A DNA stretch of 64,000 nucleotides, from assembly GCA_032622095.1 (NCBI GenBank), contig CP136065.1, positions 19,148,134-19,212,133 on the forward strand, read 5' to 3'. The translations under genes and the position numbers were made by a program. Source of the stretch: Siphonodentalium dalli (taxonomy: Eukaryota > Mollusca > Scaphopoda > Gadilida > Siphonodentaliidae). This document shows, piece by piece, positions 46,665-57,121 of this stretch (position 1 is its first letter; every line of letters begins with the position of its first letter). The notes under the pieces are model-generated. The model did not search any database and was not told the DNA's origin. It saw nothing but the letters and a program-made list of their open reading frames with translations.

Positions 46665-46730
46665 GCAATGCATTCTCTTATATGTGCGAGTCGACATAGG
46701 TCGACTCGCATATATAAGAGAATGCAATGG
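46665..46730. repeat. GCATTCTC palindrome
   Basis: GCAATGCATTCTCTTATATG, GCGAGTCGACATAGGTCGAC and the inverse arm, followed directly by the GTTAAAGAATGTAAGAAAAA tail repeats. Confidence 0.9.
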
Positions 46731-46737
46731 CCTAACA

Positions 46738-47075
46738 AACTTTATATTATCTTTTATAATTGTTAAAAAATGTAAGAAAAAATTATATAAATTGTTAAAG
46801 AATGTAAGAAATAATGATACAAAAATGATTAAAATTGTTAAAGATTGTAGGAAAAAATAATTAATTAAAATTGATAAAGAATGTAAGAAAAAAATGATCA
46901 AATTATTAAAGAATGTAAGAAAAACGATAAAAATTGCTATAGAATGTAAGAACAAATTATAAAAAATTATAAAAATTATTAGAAAATGTAAGACAAAATT
47001 AAAAACAATATAATTTTTTTTATAAAAATTGTTAAAAAATGTATGAAAAATTTATAATAAAAAAAACGATTGTTA
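46738..47075 (+). repeat. GTTAAAGAATGTAAGAAAAA tandem repeats
   Basis: About ten irregular 24-45-bp units in A-rich sequence. The minus-strand frame 46,554-46,955 across it is a low-complexity shadow. Confidence 0.85.
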
Positions 47076-47084
47076 CCCCCATTC

Positions 47085-47130
47085 TCTATGGTCGACTCGC
47101 ATATATAAGATAATGCATTTGGCACAGGGT
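47085..47130. repeat. GCATTCTC palindrome, right half only
   Basis: TATGGTCGACTCGCATATAT + AAGATAATGCATTTGGCACAGGG; the left arm is replaced by tail repeats. Confidence 0.75.
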
Positions 47131-47157
47131 TTCTAAAAAATTCAGGAAGCTCCCGTC

Positions 47158-47312
47158 ATGAAAGGGTTAAGCTTGCCCAGATACATGAATTGGGTTACCG
47201 TCCCTGAGTGTATTATAAATCCGCGAATATTAGGATTTGAACCAGCTTCGCCGTCGCTGAACGGGTTATGTTGAACAAATGCTATCCACAATGCAACTGA
47301 GCCAAAACATAT
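47158..47312 (-). mobile_element. tRNA-derived SINE, copy 2
   Basis: On the minus strand, TGGCTCAGTTGCATTGTGG fits an A box, and GGTTCAAATCC about 50 bp downstream is a canonical B box; the spacing is tRNA-like. The downstream part GGTAACCCAATTCATGTATC + TGGGCAAGC is shared with 27,076-27,420. It abuts TTAACCCTTTCATGACGGGA, the terminus of another element, so its 3' end may be truncated. Confidence 0.75.
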
Positions 47313-47439
47313 TCTAACTGGAATACCTGGACAAATCTGATCAACCACAGGTATCCTGTCCCCAGATAAATGTCACAAGTATCAGAGAGAGATTTGTCTC
47401 TTCAAAACTATGGCCACATGGCTAAGCGCAGTGAATGGG

Positions 47440-47632
47440 TAATTGTATAATGCCCTTTTGAAATGATTCAATTATGCGAAAACATATTTTAAAGAGCGTA
47501 TATCAGGTAAGTGGTCAGGTTTATTCTTGCTCTTTTCCGCCCATAATGAACTTATAATAAGTCAGTATGAGACTATAATGGTAGTAAAACACTCTAATTT
47601 TCAGTTCATTGTGGACTTAAATGAGGACCAAA
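47440..47632 (-). repeat. Foldback family G, partial arm
   Basis: AAACATATTTTAAAGAGCGT, CCGCCCATAATGAACTTATA and TTTTCAGTTCATTGTGGACT match the arm seen at 24,230-24,400. Confidence 0.65.
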
Positions 47633-47633
47633 G

Positions 47634-47742
47634 GGCGCCTCGCATATATAAGACAATGCATTGGCCTCACAGGTACCTTGACATTGCAAGCCAGTGCATT
47701 CTATGGAAGACTCGCATATATAAGAGAATGCACTGGCACAGG
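47634..47742. repeat. GCATTCTC palindrome, rearranged
   Basis: GCCTCGCATATATAAGACAA + TGCATTGGCC, a 40-bp interval, then CAGTGCATTCTATGGAAGACTCGC and TATATAAGAGAATGCACTGG: arms are shuffled around a deletion. Confidence 0.75.
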
Positions 47743-47744
47743 GT

Positions 47745-48840
47745 ATTCAATGCTGCATCAGCGCAGCTCCCGTCATGAAAGGTTTAAAACCCCACGTGCT
47801 GGTTTTCTTATTGGAAATCTGGCTATACCAGTGTCACACACATTCTACTTGAAATATATAAGCACCCACTCCATTAAATAGCGAGACACGTGAGTGTTTA
47901 AAACAACAATCATGTTGCGTAACATTTATTCCGGATATCTCTACACATTGGGTAACGCATATCAATGGCTAAGTAAATATTATCGCACACACATCTCGGG
48001 TAGGAATCTCCATTCTAACCGGTAGTTGATGTTCATTTATCATGAACATATTCCCGATAATTGGACAGTAATGGGTCTGCTAGCAGCATGTTAAGCATGG
48101 TAAATCGATGGCTGCACACGCCGTGACGTAACTTTTGAAAGGAGAATCACTTGCTCGTAGTAAAAGCATCGATTGGTGGATCAATCATTTCTCTTGATGC
48201 GAGTTTAAATGAACTTCCAGTAGATGTATAACCAAACTGGTCTCGCAGTGTATTGACTAATCTGTATAAAATTCGTAAAATTTTGTACGGACGCGTAAGG
48301 AGTTTTTTGTAGTATTTGGTGTATTTGAGTTTGGGGTTTACTGGATTGAACACATTCGTTCCGTGAATCCAGACATTGCACGCTCCTATACCACATATGG
48401 CAATTTAATTGTTCCAACTACATGAATCTTAGTCGATCTATTCATATATCACGCAGCATCGTAAAATCCAACGGATTGTGACGTCTTTTTTTGGAAACCA
48501 CAAATTATCCACATGTCAATGGTCAGTCAAAATTCAGTATATAAACGGACATGGCTCATTTGAGCCGAAACCTATGCTTATCACATAATTAGCCCCTAAT
48601 TAGGCCTCGTGTGTTTTAGTAGGACACACGTGTATTATCGTCACCCACAGTGACGTACAGTCTTAGATGACGATGTTATGCTGGAACTTTTTTATGATAA
48701 TTAGAATATAATTATGATATTCGATTTGTGTTAAGTTATTTAGTGTTGACTGTGAGATAAACATTGATGATAAGGGTGGTTAAACAATTTTGTCAACATC
48801 AGAAGACACATTTATAATTAATCGAATTCAGTACTCTCGG
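47745..48840. other. Intergenic DNA
   Basis: CTCCCGTCATGAAAGG at 47,766 repeats the family I terminus. Otherwise no gene or clear repeat. Confidence 0.5.
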
Positions 48841-49329
48841 TTAACTCTTTCGGTGCCAGGGGCCGACCGCGTCGGCCCTAATTTACGGTCTGTAGAGTGC
48901 CAGGGGCGATAAAATCGGCCCTAAAAAAAATCAAATTCTTTAGATTTTTTTTTGTTTGGGTTAAATTTGTTTTGGGTATGCGTAAGCATGCTATAGCGAA
49001 TTTAAAAACGAACTGGATAAAACCTTAGGGGCATGTTATAACTCAAAACTATCACCAAGTATTCATAGTAATAATTGTGATGCCCATGAACAACGTAAGA
49101 TTCCCTAGCACTAAACCTACAAAATAAGTCTTGCACTGAAAGAGTTAAAGAATATAAGAACAAATTATTAAAATTGTAAAAAATTATAACATATAATAAC
49201 AAATGATGAAAAAATGTTAGTCCAATGCATTCTATTATATATGCTAGGCGACCTACATGTATGGTCGAATGCATTGGCACAGGGTATATGAGTTGATACA
49301 AAAATCGGACCTGGCACTGAAAGGGTTAA
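48841..49329. mobile_element. TTAA element family F, with internal second end
   Basis: TTAA at 48,841-48,844 then CTCTTTCGGTGCCAGGGGCC. The right end reads GGACCTGGCACTGAAAGGG then TTAA (49,326-49,329). A second, internal end GCACTGAAAGAG + TTAA lies at 49,132-49,147, after which palindrome-family tail repeats and one GCATTCTC palindrome (49,217-49,283) follow. Either two F copies share a boundary or a composite element inserted at the internal TTAA. AGGGGCCGACCGCGTCGGCC near the left end is a short hairpin. Confidence 0.78.
49217..49283. repeat. GCATTCTC palindrome, diverged
   Basis: CCAATGCATTCTATTATATA, GGCGACCTACATGTATGGTCG, then a shortened inverse arm (AATGCATTGGCACAGGG). Confidence 0.8.
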
Positions 49330-49395
49330 GAAGTTTCATAATATAATTGCGACTAATCAGAGCTCCTCTATATATGTAATGCACTCTTTAAAATA

Positions 49396-49642
49396 TAGCT
49401 ACTATATAGATACTATCCTCGCCACTGGGTTAGTGCCTAACTTTAGGTACTATATAGTACCCATATGATATAGCTACTATACAGTTCCTAATTAGTTATT
49501 ATATAGTACCTAATTAGCTACTATATAGTAGCTATACAGCTACTTTACGGTACCTATTACAAGTATATACTATTTAGCACCTAAGTTATGTATTATATAC
49601 ACAAAACATTCATGGGCACTATATAGTACCTAACTATAGTGC
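49396..49642. repeat. ACTATATAGTACCTAA degenerate palindromic repeats
   Basis: TACTATATAGTACC, TAGCTACTATATAGTAGCTA and CTAATTAG words recur about ten times; each is itself palindromic. A second patch at 49,985-50,080 (TATAGCTACTATA, TACTATAGCTAC) suggests an element of about 0.7 kb interrupted by unique DNA. Confidence 0.8.
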
Positions 49643-50345
49643 CATTTGGCAAGAAAATCTTCCTTCCATTCCGAAGTCGAACAAAGTTCAACGCCAACGG
49701 AGTCGGTTGACTCGGCGGAACATGGCGAAGCGTCCATCTTTCTTGTCTTGTCTTCTTAGATACCTGCGTTTACTTTTCACAACACCTCTTATTCGGTTGA
49801 TCCAGAGTAATTCATACAACGATTAGTCGATTACAATGAATTATAACAATGGCTTCTTGAAAAGAAATTCCTCGTAGTCTGCGAATGCGTCCTCTGGCGT
49901 GAGCTTCTCTCAAATAACAGGGGGGGGGGGGGTATTTGGTTTATCCTGAATGCGATACAACCGTTCAACGATAGGCACTAAAGACGGTATAGCTACTATA
50001 TCACACCAATAACCTATATGTGTTACATATGTATATGTACTATAGCTACAATAGATACAGTAGCTATACGGACTCCGATTTTTGTGAGTGTAATGTGATG
50101 GATACAATATAGGTCGAGAAATACATGAAACACACAGAAACACATACTTTATCTATACTCTGAAATAGTAATTGCCAGGTGTTTTCAAGTTTATGAGCAG
50201 TTTCGTACCGTAACGTAATCATGTTTCACTTGATTACTTTATTTACTAGTCAAGTGCGTGGGAGGCCGTATCTTACATCAAATGTGAAGCTGTCTGTGGT
50301 AAGAATTTCTGACTAGATTATGCACGTGATATAAGCGCTCGTTGT

Positions 50346-50723
50346 TTAACCCTTTACCCAACAAACCGGCCAAAACCGGCCAAATAAAGCTTCAACAGCC
50401 TAAAATATCTTCGGTCTGTCTCAATAGAACCATATCATTGGAACCGGCTCCTTGACCACATTGTGATAGTTACAGTTATGCCCTGTGCCAATGCATTCTC
50501 TTATATATGCGAGTCGACCATAGGTCGCCTCGCATATATAAGAGAATGCATTGGCCTAAAAAAAATCTTTTTTTATTATTTTTTCTTACATTCTTTAACA
50601 ATTTTATAATTTTAAATGTGTTAAGCCAATGCATTCTCTTATATATGCGAGGCGACCTATGGCCGACTCGCATATATAAGAGAATACATTGGCACAGGGC
50701 CGTTCTGTTGGGTAAAGGTTTAA
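50346..50723. mobile_element. TTAA element family E with double palindrome, copy 2
   Basis: The element 50,350-50,719 lies between TTAA sites, in inverse orientation to 30,338. Ends CCCTTTACCCAACA and TGTTGGGTAAAGG. It contains GAGACAGACCGAAGATA-type sequence (inverse) and two GCATTCTC palindromes (50,487-50,557 and 50,627-50,697) separated by a CTTACATTCTTTAACA tail. The same architecture at both loci shows the double palindrome is part of the mobile unit. Confidence 0.88.
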
Positions 50724-50863
50724 GCCATGTCAGGATTACAGCAGCGAGTCACGCACTTTATTGTTTAATGTTTGAGGACAAAATGTGCCCTTACATAGCG
50801 TCCTCAGAAACGTATCACCTGTTCATCAACATATTTTCACCCCCAGGGGTCAAATTCACTTGT

Positions 50864-50868
<5 letters not shown>

Positions 50869-50913
<45 letters not shown>
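50869..50913. repeat. (TA)n microsatellite
   Basis: More than twenty TA dinucleotides. Flanks the repeat block that follows. Confidence 0.97.
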
Positions 50914-50915
<2 letters not shown>

Positions 50916-50929
50916 TAGAAGGTGACCCG

Positions 50930-51515
50930 ACTTCGTCCGGGCTTTGACCTTGAATTGTCCATTTTGAAGGTCAAGGTCAAGTGGGGTAACGATTTGACCA
51001 GTACAAAACACTGCCCGGAAAAAAGTACCCGACAAACGTGCCCGTCGAATCCATCCGGTTTTACCCGATTTGACCTTGAATTGATCATTTTAAAGGTCAA
51101 GGTCAGGTCGGGGTCACGACTCGACCCGTCCAAAACACTCAGTGGACAAAAGTAACCCCCACGTATCAAATTTCGTCGAAATCCCATCAAAATTGGCGAT
51201 TTGACCTTGAATTGACCCGATTTCAAGGTCAATGTCACGTCGCACGGGCAAATGAATATTCTTATGAGACTCCCCGTACAATGTACCCCCACATACCAAG
51301 TTTCATCGAAATCCCGTGATATTCGGGCGTTTGACCTTGAAATTACCAGATTTCAAGGTCAAGGTCACGTCGCACGGACAAATTAATAGGCCTATGCCAG
51401 TTCTCGGCCGAAAATACCCCCACGTACCAAGTTTCATCGAAATCGGTTCGGCCGTTTTTGAGTCCATCGCGAACACAGACAGACACACAGACACACAGAC
51501 AGATCTTCCAAAATA
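50930..51515 (+). repeat. Four ~130-bp units with TGACCTTGA/TCAAGGTCA pairs
   Basis: TGACCTTGA at about 50,945, 51,070, 51,201 and 51,331 is each followed 20-25 bp later by TCAAGGTCA (about 50,971, 51,097, 51,223 and 51,353). Units end in ACCCCCACGTACCAAG + TTTCATCGAAATC. The block ends in AACACAGACAGACACACAG and a second (TA)n. That layout is familiar from 3' tails of RTE-like LINEs and SINEs in invertebrates (known style; assignment here is inference). Frames on both strands are shadows. Confidence 0.8.
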
Positions 51516-51523
51516 TATAATAG

Positions 51524-51526
<3 letters not shown>

Positions 51527-51557
<31 letters not shown>
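51527..51557. repeat. (TA)n microsatellite
   Basis: About fifteen TA units at the 3' edge of the preceding repeat. Confidence 0.95.
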
Positions 51558-51559
<2 letters not shown>

Positions 51560-51690
51560 CTAACAACACTAACGACCTTAGGGAGACTGTTGAAATAATC
51601 CGACCTTAGGGAGACATCTCGATATATCATTTTCTATGCATTTTCATAGCTTCTGTGTGTGGTGAGAGCATTTGGTATTAATCGAAAAAC
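51558..51690 (-). repeat. Inverted partial monomer of the 52-64 kb satellite
   Basis: GCTAACAACACTAACGACCT, AGGGAGACATCTCGATATAT and GAGAGCATTTGGTATTAAT are the reverse complement of the non-MITE part of the monomer (for example 52,755-52,870). The array therefore starts with a reversed copy. Confidence 0.85.
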
Positions 51691-51734
51691 CATCAATTAT
51701 ATCATTTGTGATGACTATTATAATATTTAAAAAT

Positions 51735-51860
51735 ATATACCAAGTGTCCCCCTAATACCGTCTCCCAAATGTTTGGTCATTTTACATACAACATGAACCA
51801 TATTAGGGGGACATATACAATAAATACCACTACATGCGGTATTAGGGGGACACATATTAA
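51735..51860. repeat. Inverted repeat with TATTAGGGGGACA words
   Basis: GTGTCCCCCTAATACCG at 51,743-51,759 is inverted at about 51,837-51,853 (CGGTATTAGGGGGACAC), with a further TATTAGGGGGACA between. Confidence 0.85.
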
Positions 51861-53307
51861 AAATCAAAGTTATGGAGATACATAATATGTACTTTATATT
51901 TTGAAGCCATATTCTTGCATATTCTAGATATAATTTAAGATGCTAGCATACGCGAGAAATTTAACCCTCAATACACGAATGCGGGACCTGGTTTAATCTT
52001 TGTAAAACGCTATATCAGTACATGGCATTGGTTATAATAATCAAAGGCACGGGCGGCGTTCGTTGCAGAAATATCATATGTGTTCAAATCCCAACCAACA
52101 GAAGGAATATTAAAAAATATATAGTTTTGATCATATGCAAACATAATCAGCGCGTAAATAGTATATTGTCCTCAATGTGCACTATGGTGGCGTAAAAAGC
52201 AGTCTGCTCATGTTACAGAAGTGTTGCTTTTGTTTACACAACACAACGCAAGTATAGTAGTTGATCACACCAAAAGTATATAAACGCTCTTTATTATTTC
52301 CATATAAGGAACAAATAACGCTCTTTATGTTTACCATATCCGGATCTAAACAAAAGCAAGGAAACGTAACGGTTTTTCCCTTTCTTTACATAATATGCGC
52401 AAAACACAACGCAATCATATTGGTTAATCACACAAACATTATATAAACGCTCTTCATTATTTCCATATAAGAAAAATAGTGACAAAGAACGCTCTTTATG
52501 CTTACCATATCCGGATCTATACAAAGGTCAGGAAACGTAACGGTTTTTTCCTTTTGTTTGCACAACAAAGTGAAAACAATTGACAATAACATACTGTTTA
52601 TGCCATATTTCTGTATGATATAACAACAACTTCTGCCTATATTTTACTATTTCTGTTTATGGCGGTTTTTGACGGAGATGAATATTTTAACAGCATACCC
52701 ACCGCCAACACCGCCCGTATCTTTAATATGAGCAATAAAAGATGTTTTTTTATTAATACCAAATGCTCTCACCATACCCAGAAGCTGCACGTTGCATGGA
52801 AAATTATATATTGAGATGTCTGCCTAAGGTCGGATTATTTCAAGAGTCTCCCGAATGTCGTTTCATGTTGTTAGGTATATGTATATCATTACATGGTATT
52901 GGTTATCATAATTAAAGGCACGGGCGCCGTTCGTTGCAGAACTATTCATATGTGATCAAATCGCCACCAACAGATAGAATATTAAAATATATATAGCTTT
53001 GTCGAGATGTCTCCCTAAGGTCGGATTATTTCAAGAGTCTCCCTAATGTCGTTAATTTTGTTAGCTATATATATATATATGTATATCAGTACATGGCATT
53101 GGTTATAATAATTAAAGGCACGGGTGGCGTTCGTTGCAGAACTATTCATATGTGATCAAATCGCCACCAACAGATGGAATATTAAAATATATATAGCTTT
53201 GTCGAGATGTCTCCCTAAGGTCGGATTATTTCAAGAGTCTCCCTAATGTCGTTAATTTTGTTAGCTATATGTATATGTATGTCAGTACATGGCATTGGTT
53301 ATAATAA

Positions 53308-53831
53308 TTAAAGGTACGGGCGGTGTTCGTTGCAGAAATATTAATATGTGGTCAAATCGCCACCAACAGATGGAATATTAAAATATGTACAGTTTTGTTC
53401 ATATCCAAACGTAATCAGCGCGTGAATAGTGTATTGTCCTCAGTGTGTACGATGATTGCGTAAACAACAGCATGCTCGTGTTACAGAAGTTTTGCTTCTG
53501 TTTACATAACACAACGTAATCATATTGGTTAATCACACAAACATTATATAAACGCTCTTCATTATTTCCATATAAGAAAAATAGTAACAAACGACGATCT
53601 TTATGCTTACCATATCCGGATCTATACAAAAGTCAGGAAACGTAACGGTTTTTTCCTTTTGTTTGCACAACAAAGTGAAAACAATTGACAATAACATACT
53701 GTTTATGCCATATTTCTGTTTGATATAACAACAGATTCTGCCTATATTTTACTATTTCTGTGTATGGCGGTTTTTGACGGAGATGAATATTTTAACAGCA
53801 TACCCACCGCCAACACCGCCCGTATCTTTAA
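53308..53831 (-). mobile_element. TTAA MITE family B, representative unit (516 bp)
   Basis: The element 53,312-53,827 is flanked by TTAA on both sides. The ends AGGTACGGGCGGTGTTCG and AGATACGGGCGGTGTTGG (right end reverse-complemented) match at all but two of 18 positions. The interior shares CAAAAACCGCCATAAACAG and AACAGTATGTTATTGTCA (inverse strand) with family A. In this array, copies at each monomer sit at the same place, so they spread by array amplification and not by separate insertions. Confidence 0.9.
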
Positions 53832-54303
53832 TATGAGCAATAAAAGATGTTTTTTTATTAATACCAAATGCTCTCACCATACCCTGAAGCTGCACGTTGC
53901 ATGGAAAATGATATATTGAGATGTCTGCCTAAGGTCGGATTATTTCAAGAGTCTCCCGAATGTCGTTTCATGTTGTTAGGTATATGTATATCATTACATG
54001 GTATTGGTTATAATAATTAAAGGCACGTGCGGCGTTCGTTGCAGAACTATTCATATGTGATCAAATCGCCACCAACAGATGGAATATTAAAATATATATA
54101 GCTTTGTCGAGATGTCTCCCTAAGGTCGGATTATTTCAAGAGTCTCCCTAATGTCGTTAATTTTGTTAGCTATATGTATATGTATATCACTACATGGCAT
54201 TGGTTATAATAATTAAAGGCACGGGCGGTGTTCGTTGCAGAAATATTAATATGTGGTCAAATCGCCACCAACAGATGGAATATTAAAATATGTACAGTTT
54301 TGT

Positions 54304-57121
54304 TCATATGCAAACGTAATCAGCGCATGAATAGTGTATTGTCCTCAATGTGTACGATGATTGCGTAAACAACAGCATGCTCGTGTTACAGAAGTTTTGC
54401 TTCTGTTTACATGACACAACGCAATCATATTGGTTAATCACACAAACATTATATAAACGCTCTTCATTATTTCCATATAAGAAATATAGTAACAAACAAC
54501 GCTCTTTATGCTTACCATATCCGGATCTATACAAAAGTCAGGAAACGTAACGTACTGTTTATGCCATAGTTCTGTATGATATAATAACAAATTCTGCCTA
54601 TATTTTACTATTTCTGTTTATGGCGGTTTTTGACGGAGCTGAATATTTTAACAGCATACCCACCGCCAAAGACAGTCCGTATCTTTAATATGAGCAATAA
54701 AAGATGTTTTTTTATAAATACCAAATGCTCTCACCATACCCTGAAGCTGCACGTTGCATGGAAAATGATATATTGAGATGTCTGCCTAAGGTCGGATTAT
54801 TTCAAGAGTCTCCCGAATGTCGTTTCATGCTGTTAGGTATATGTATATCATTACATGGTATTGGTTATAATAATTAAAGGCACGGGCGGCGTTCGTTGCA
54901 GAACTATTCATATGTGATCAAATCGCCACCAACAGATGGAATATTAAAATATATATAGCTTTGTCGAGATGTCTCCCTAAGGTCGGATTATTTCAAGAGT
55001 CTCCCTAATGTCGTTAATTTTGTTAGCTATATGTATATGTATATGAGTACATGGCATTGGTTATAATAATTAAAGGCACGGGCGGTGTTCGTTGCAGAAA
55101 TATTAATATGTGGTCAAATCGCCACCAACAGATGGAATATTAAAATATGTACAGTTTTGTTCATATGCAAACGTAATCAGCGCGCGAATAGTGTATTGTC
55201 CTCAATGTGTACGATGATTGCGTAAACAACAGCATGCTCGTGTTACAGAAGTTTTGCTTCTGTTTACAAAACACAACGCAATCATATTGGTTAATCACAC
55301 AAACATTATATAAACGCTCTTCATTATTTCCATATAAGAAAAATAGTAACAACCAATGCTCTTTATGCTTACCATATCCGGATCTATACAATAGTCAGGA
55401 AACGTAACGGTTTTTTCCTTTTGTTTGCACAACAAAGTGAAAACAAATGACAATAACATACTGTTTATGCCATATTTCTGTATGATATAACAACAACTTC
55501 TGCCTATATTTTACCATTTCTGTTTATGGCGGTTTTTGACGGAGATGAATATTTTAACAGCATACCCACCGCCAACACCGCCCGTATCTTTAATATGAGC
55601 AATAAAAGATGTTTTTTTATTAATACCAAATGCTCTCATCATACCCAGAAGCTGCACGTTGCATGGAAAATGATATATTGAGATGTCTGCCTAAGGTCGG
55701 ATTATTTCAAGAGTCTCCCGAATGTCGTTTCATGTTGTTAGGTATATGTATATCATTACATGGTATTGGTTATAATAATTAAAGGCACGGGCGCCGTTCG
55801 TTGCAGAACTATTCATATGTGATCAAATCGCCACCAACAGATGGAATATTAAAATATATATAGCTTTGTCGAGATGTCTCCCTAAGGTCGGATTATTTCA
55901 AGAGTCTCACTAATGTCGTTAATTTTGTTAGCTATATGTATATGTATATCAGTACATGGCATTGGTTATAATAATTAAAGGCACGGGTGGCGTTCGTTGC
56001 AGAACTATTCATATGTGATCAAATCGCCACCAACAGATGGAATATTAAAATATATATAGCTTTGTCGAGATGTCTCCCTAAGGTCGGATTATTTCAAGAG
56101 TCTCCCTAATGTCGTTAATTTTGTTAGCTATATGTATATATGTATATCAGTACATGGCATTGGTTATAATAATTAAAGGCACGGGCGGTGTTCGTTGCAG
56201 AAATAGTAATATGTGGTCAAATCGCCACCAACAGATGGAATATTAAAATATGTACAGTTTTGTTCATATACAAACGTAATCAGCGCATGAATAGTGTATT
56301 GTCCTCAATGTGTACGATGATTGCGTAAACAACAGCATGCTCGTGTTACCGAAGTTTTGCTTCTGTTTACATAACACAACGCAATCAAATTGGTTAATCA
56401 CACAAACATTATATAAACGCTCTTCATTATTTCCATATAAGAAATATAGTAACAAATAACGCTCTTTATGCTTACCATATCCGGATCTATACAAAAGTCA
56501 GGAAACGTAACGTACTGTTTATGCCATAGTTCTGTATGATATAACAACAAATTCTGCCTATATTTTACTATTTCTGTTTATGGCGGTTTTTGACGGAGCT
56601 GAATATTTTAACAGCATACCCACCGCCAAAGACAGCCCGTATCTTTAATATGAGCAATAACAGATGTTTTTTTTATTAATACCAAATGCTCTCACCATAC
56701 CCAGAAGCTGCACGTTGCATGGAAAATGATATATTGAGATGTCTGCCTAAGGTCGGATTATTTCAAGAGTCTCCCGAATGTCTTTTCATGTTGTTAGGTA
56801 TATGTATATCATTACATGGTATTGGTTATAATAATTAAAGGCACGTGCGGCGTTCGTTGCAGAACTATTCATATGTGATCAAATCGCCACCAACAGATGG
56901 AATATTAAAATATATATAGCTTTGTCGAGATGTCTCCCTAAGGTCGGATTATTTCAAGAGTCTCCCTAATGTCGTTAATTTTGTTAGCTATATGTATATG
57001 TATATCAGTACATGGCATTGGTTATAATAATTAAAGGCACGGGCGGTGTTCGTTGCAGAAATATTAATATGTGGTCAAATCGCCACCAACAGATGGAATA
57101 TTAAAATATGTACAGTTTTGT
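54304..57121 (+). repeat. Higher-order repeat copy 1 (2,818 bp, three monomers)
   Basis: Three consecutive monomers of 857, 1,103 and 858 bp. The next 2,818 bp repeat them in the same order with only scattered point differences noticed (for example GCGGCGTTCGTTG against GCGGCGTTTGTTG; GCGCGCGAATAG against GCGCGTGAATAG). Exact boundaries are set by the chosen landmark. Confidence 0.93.

Noticed and set aside
47158-47312. A tRNA gene
   Set aside because: A- and B-box-like sequences are present but no cloverleaf arms or terminator could be fitted; the downstream shared segment marks a SINE.
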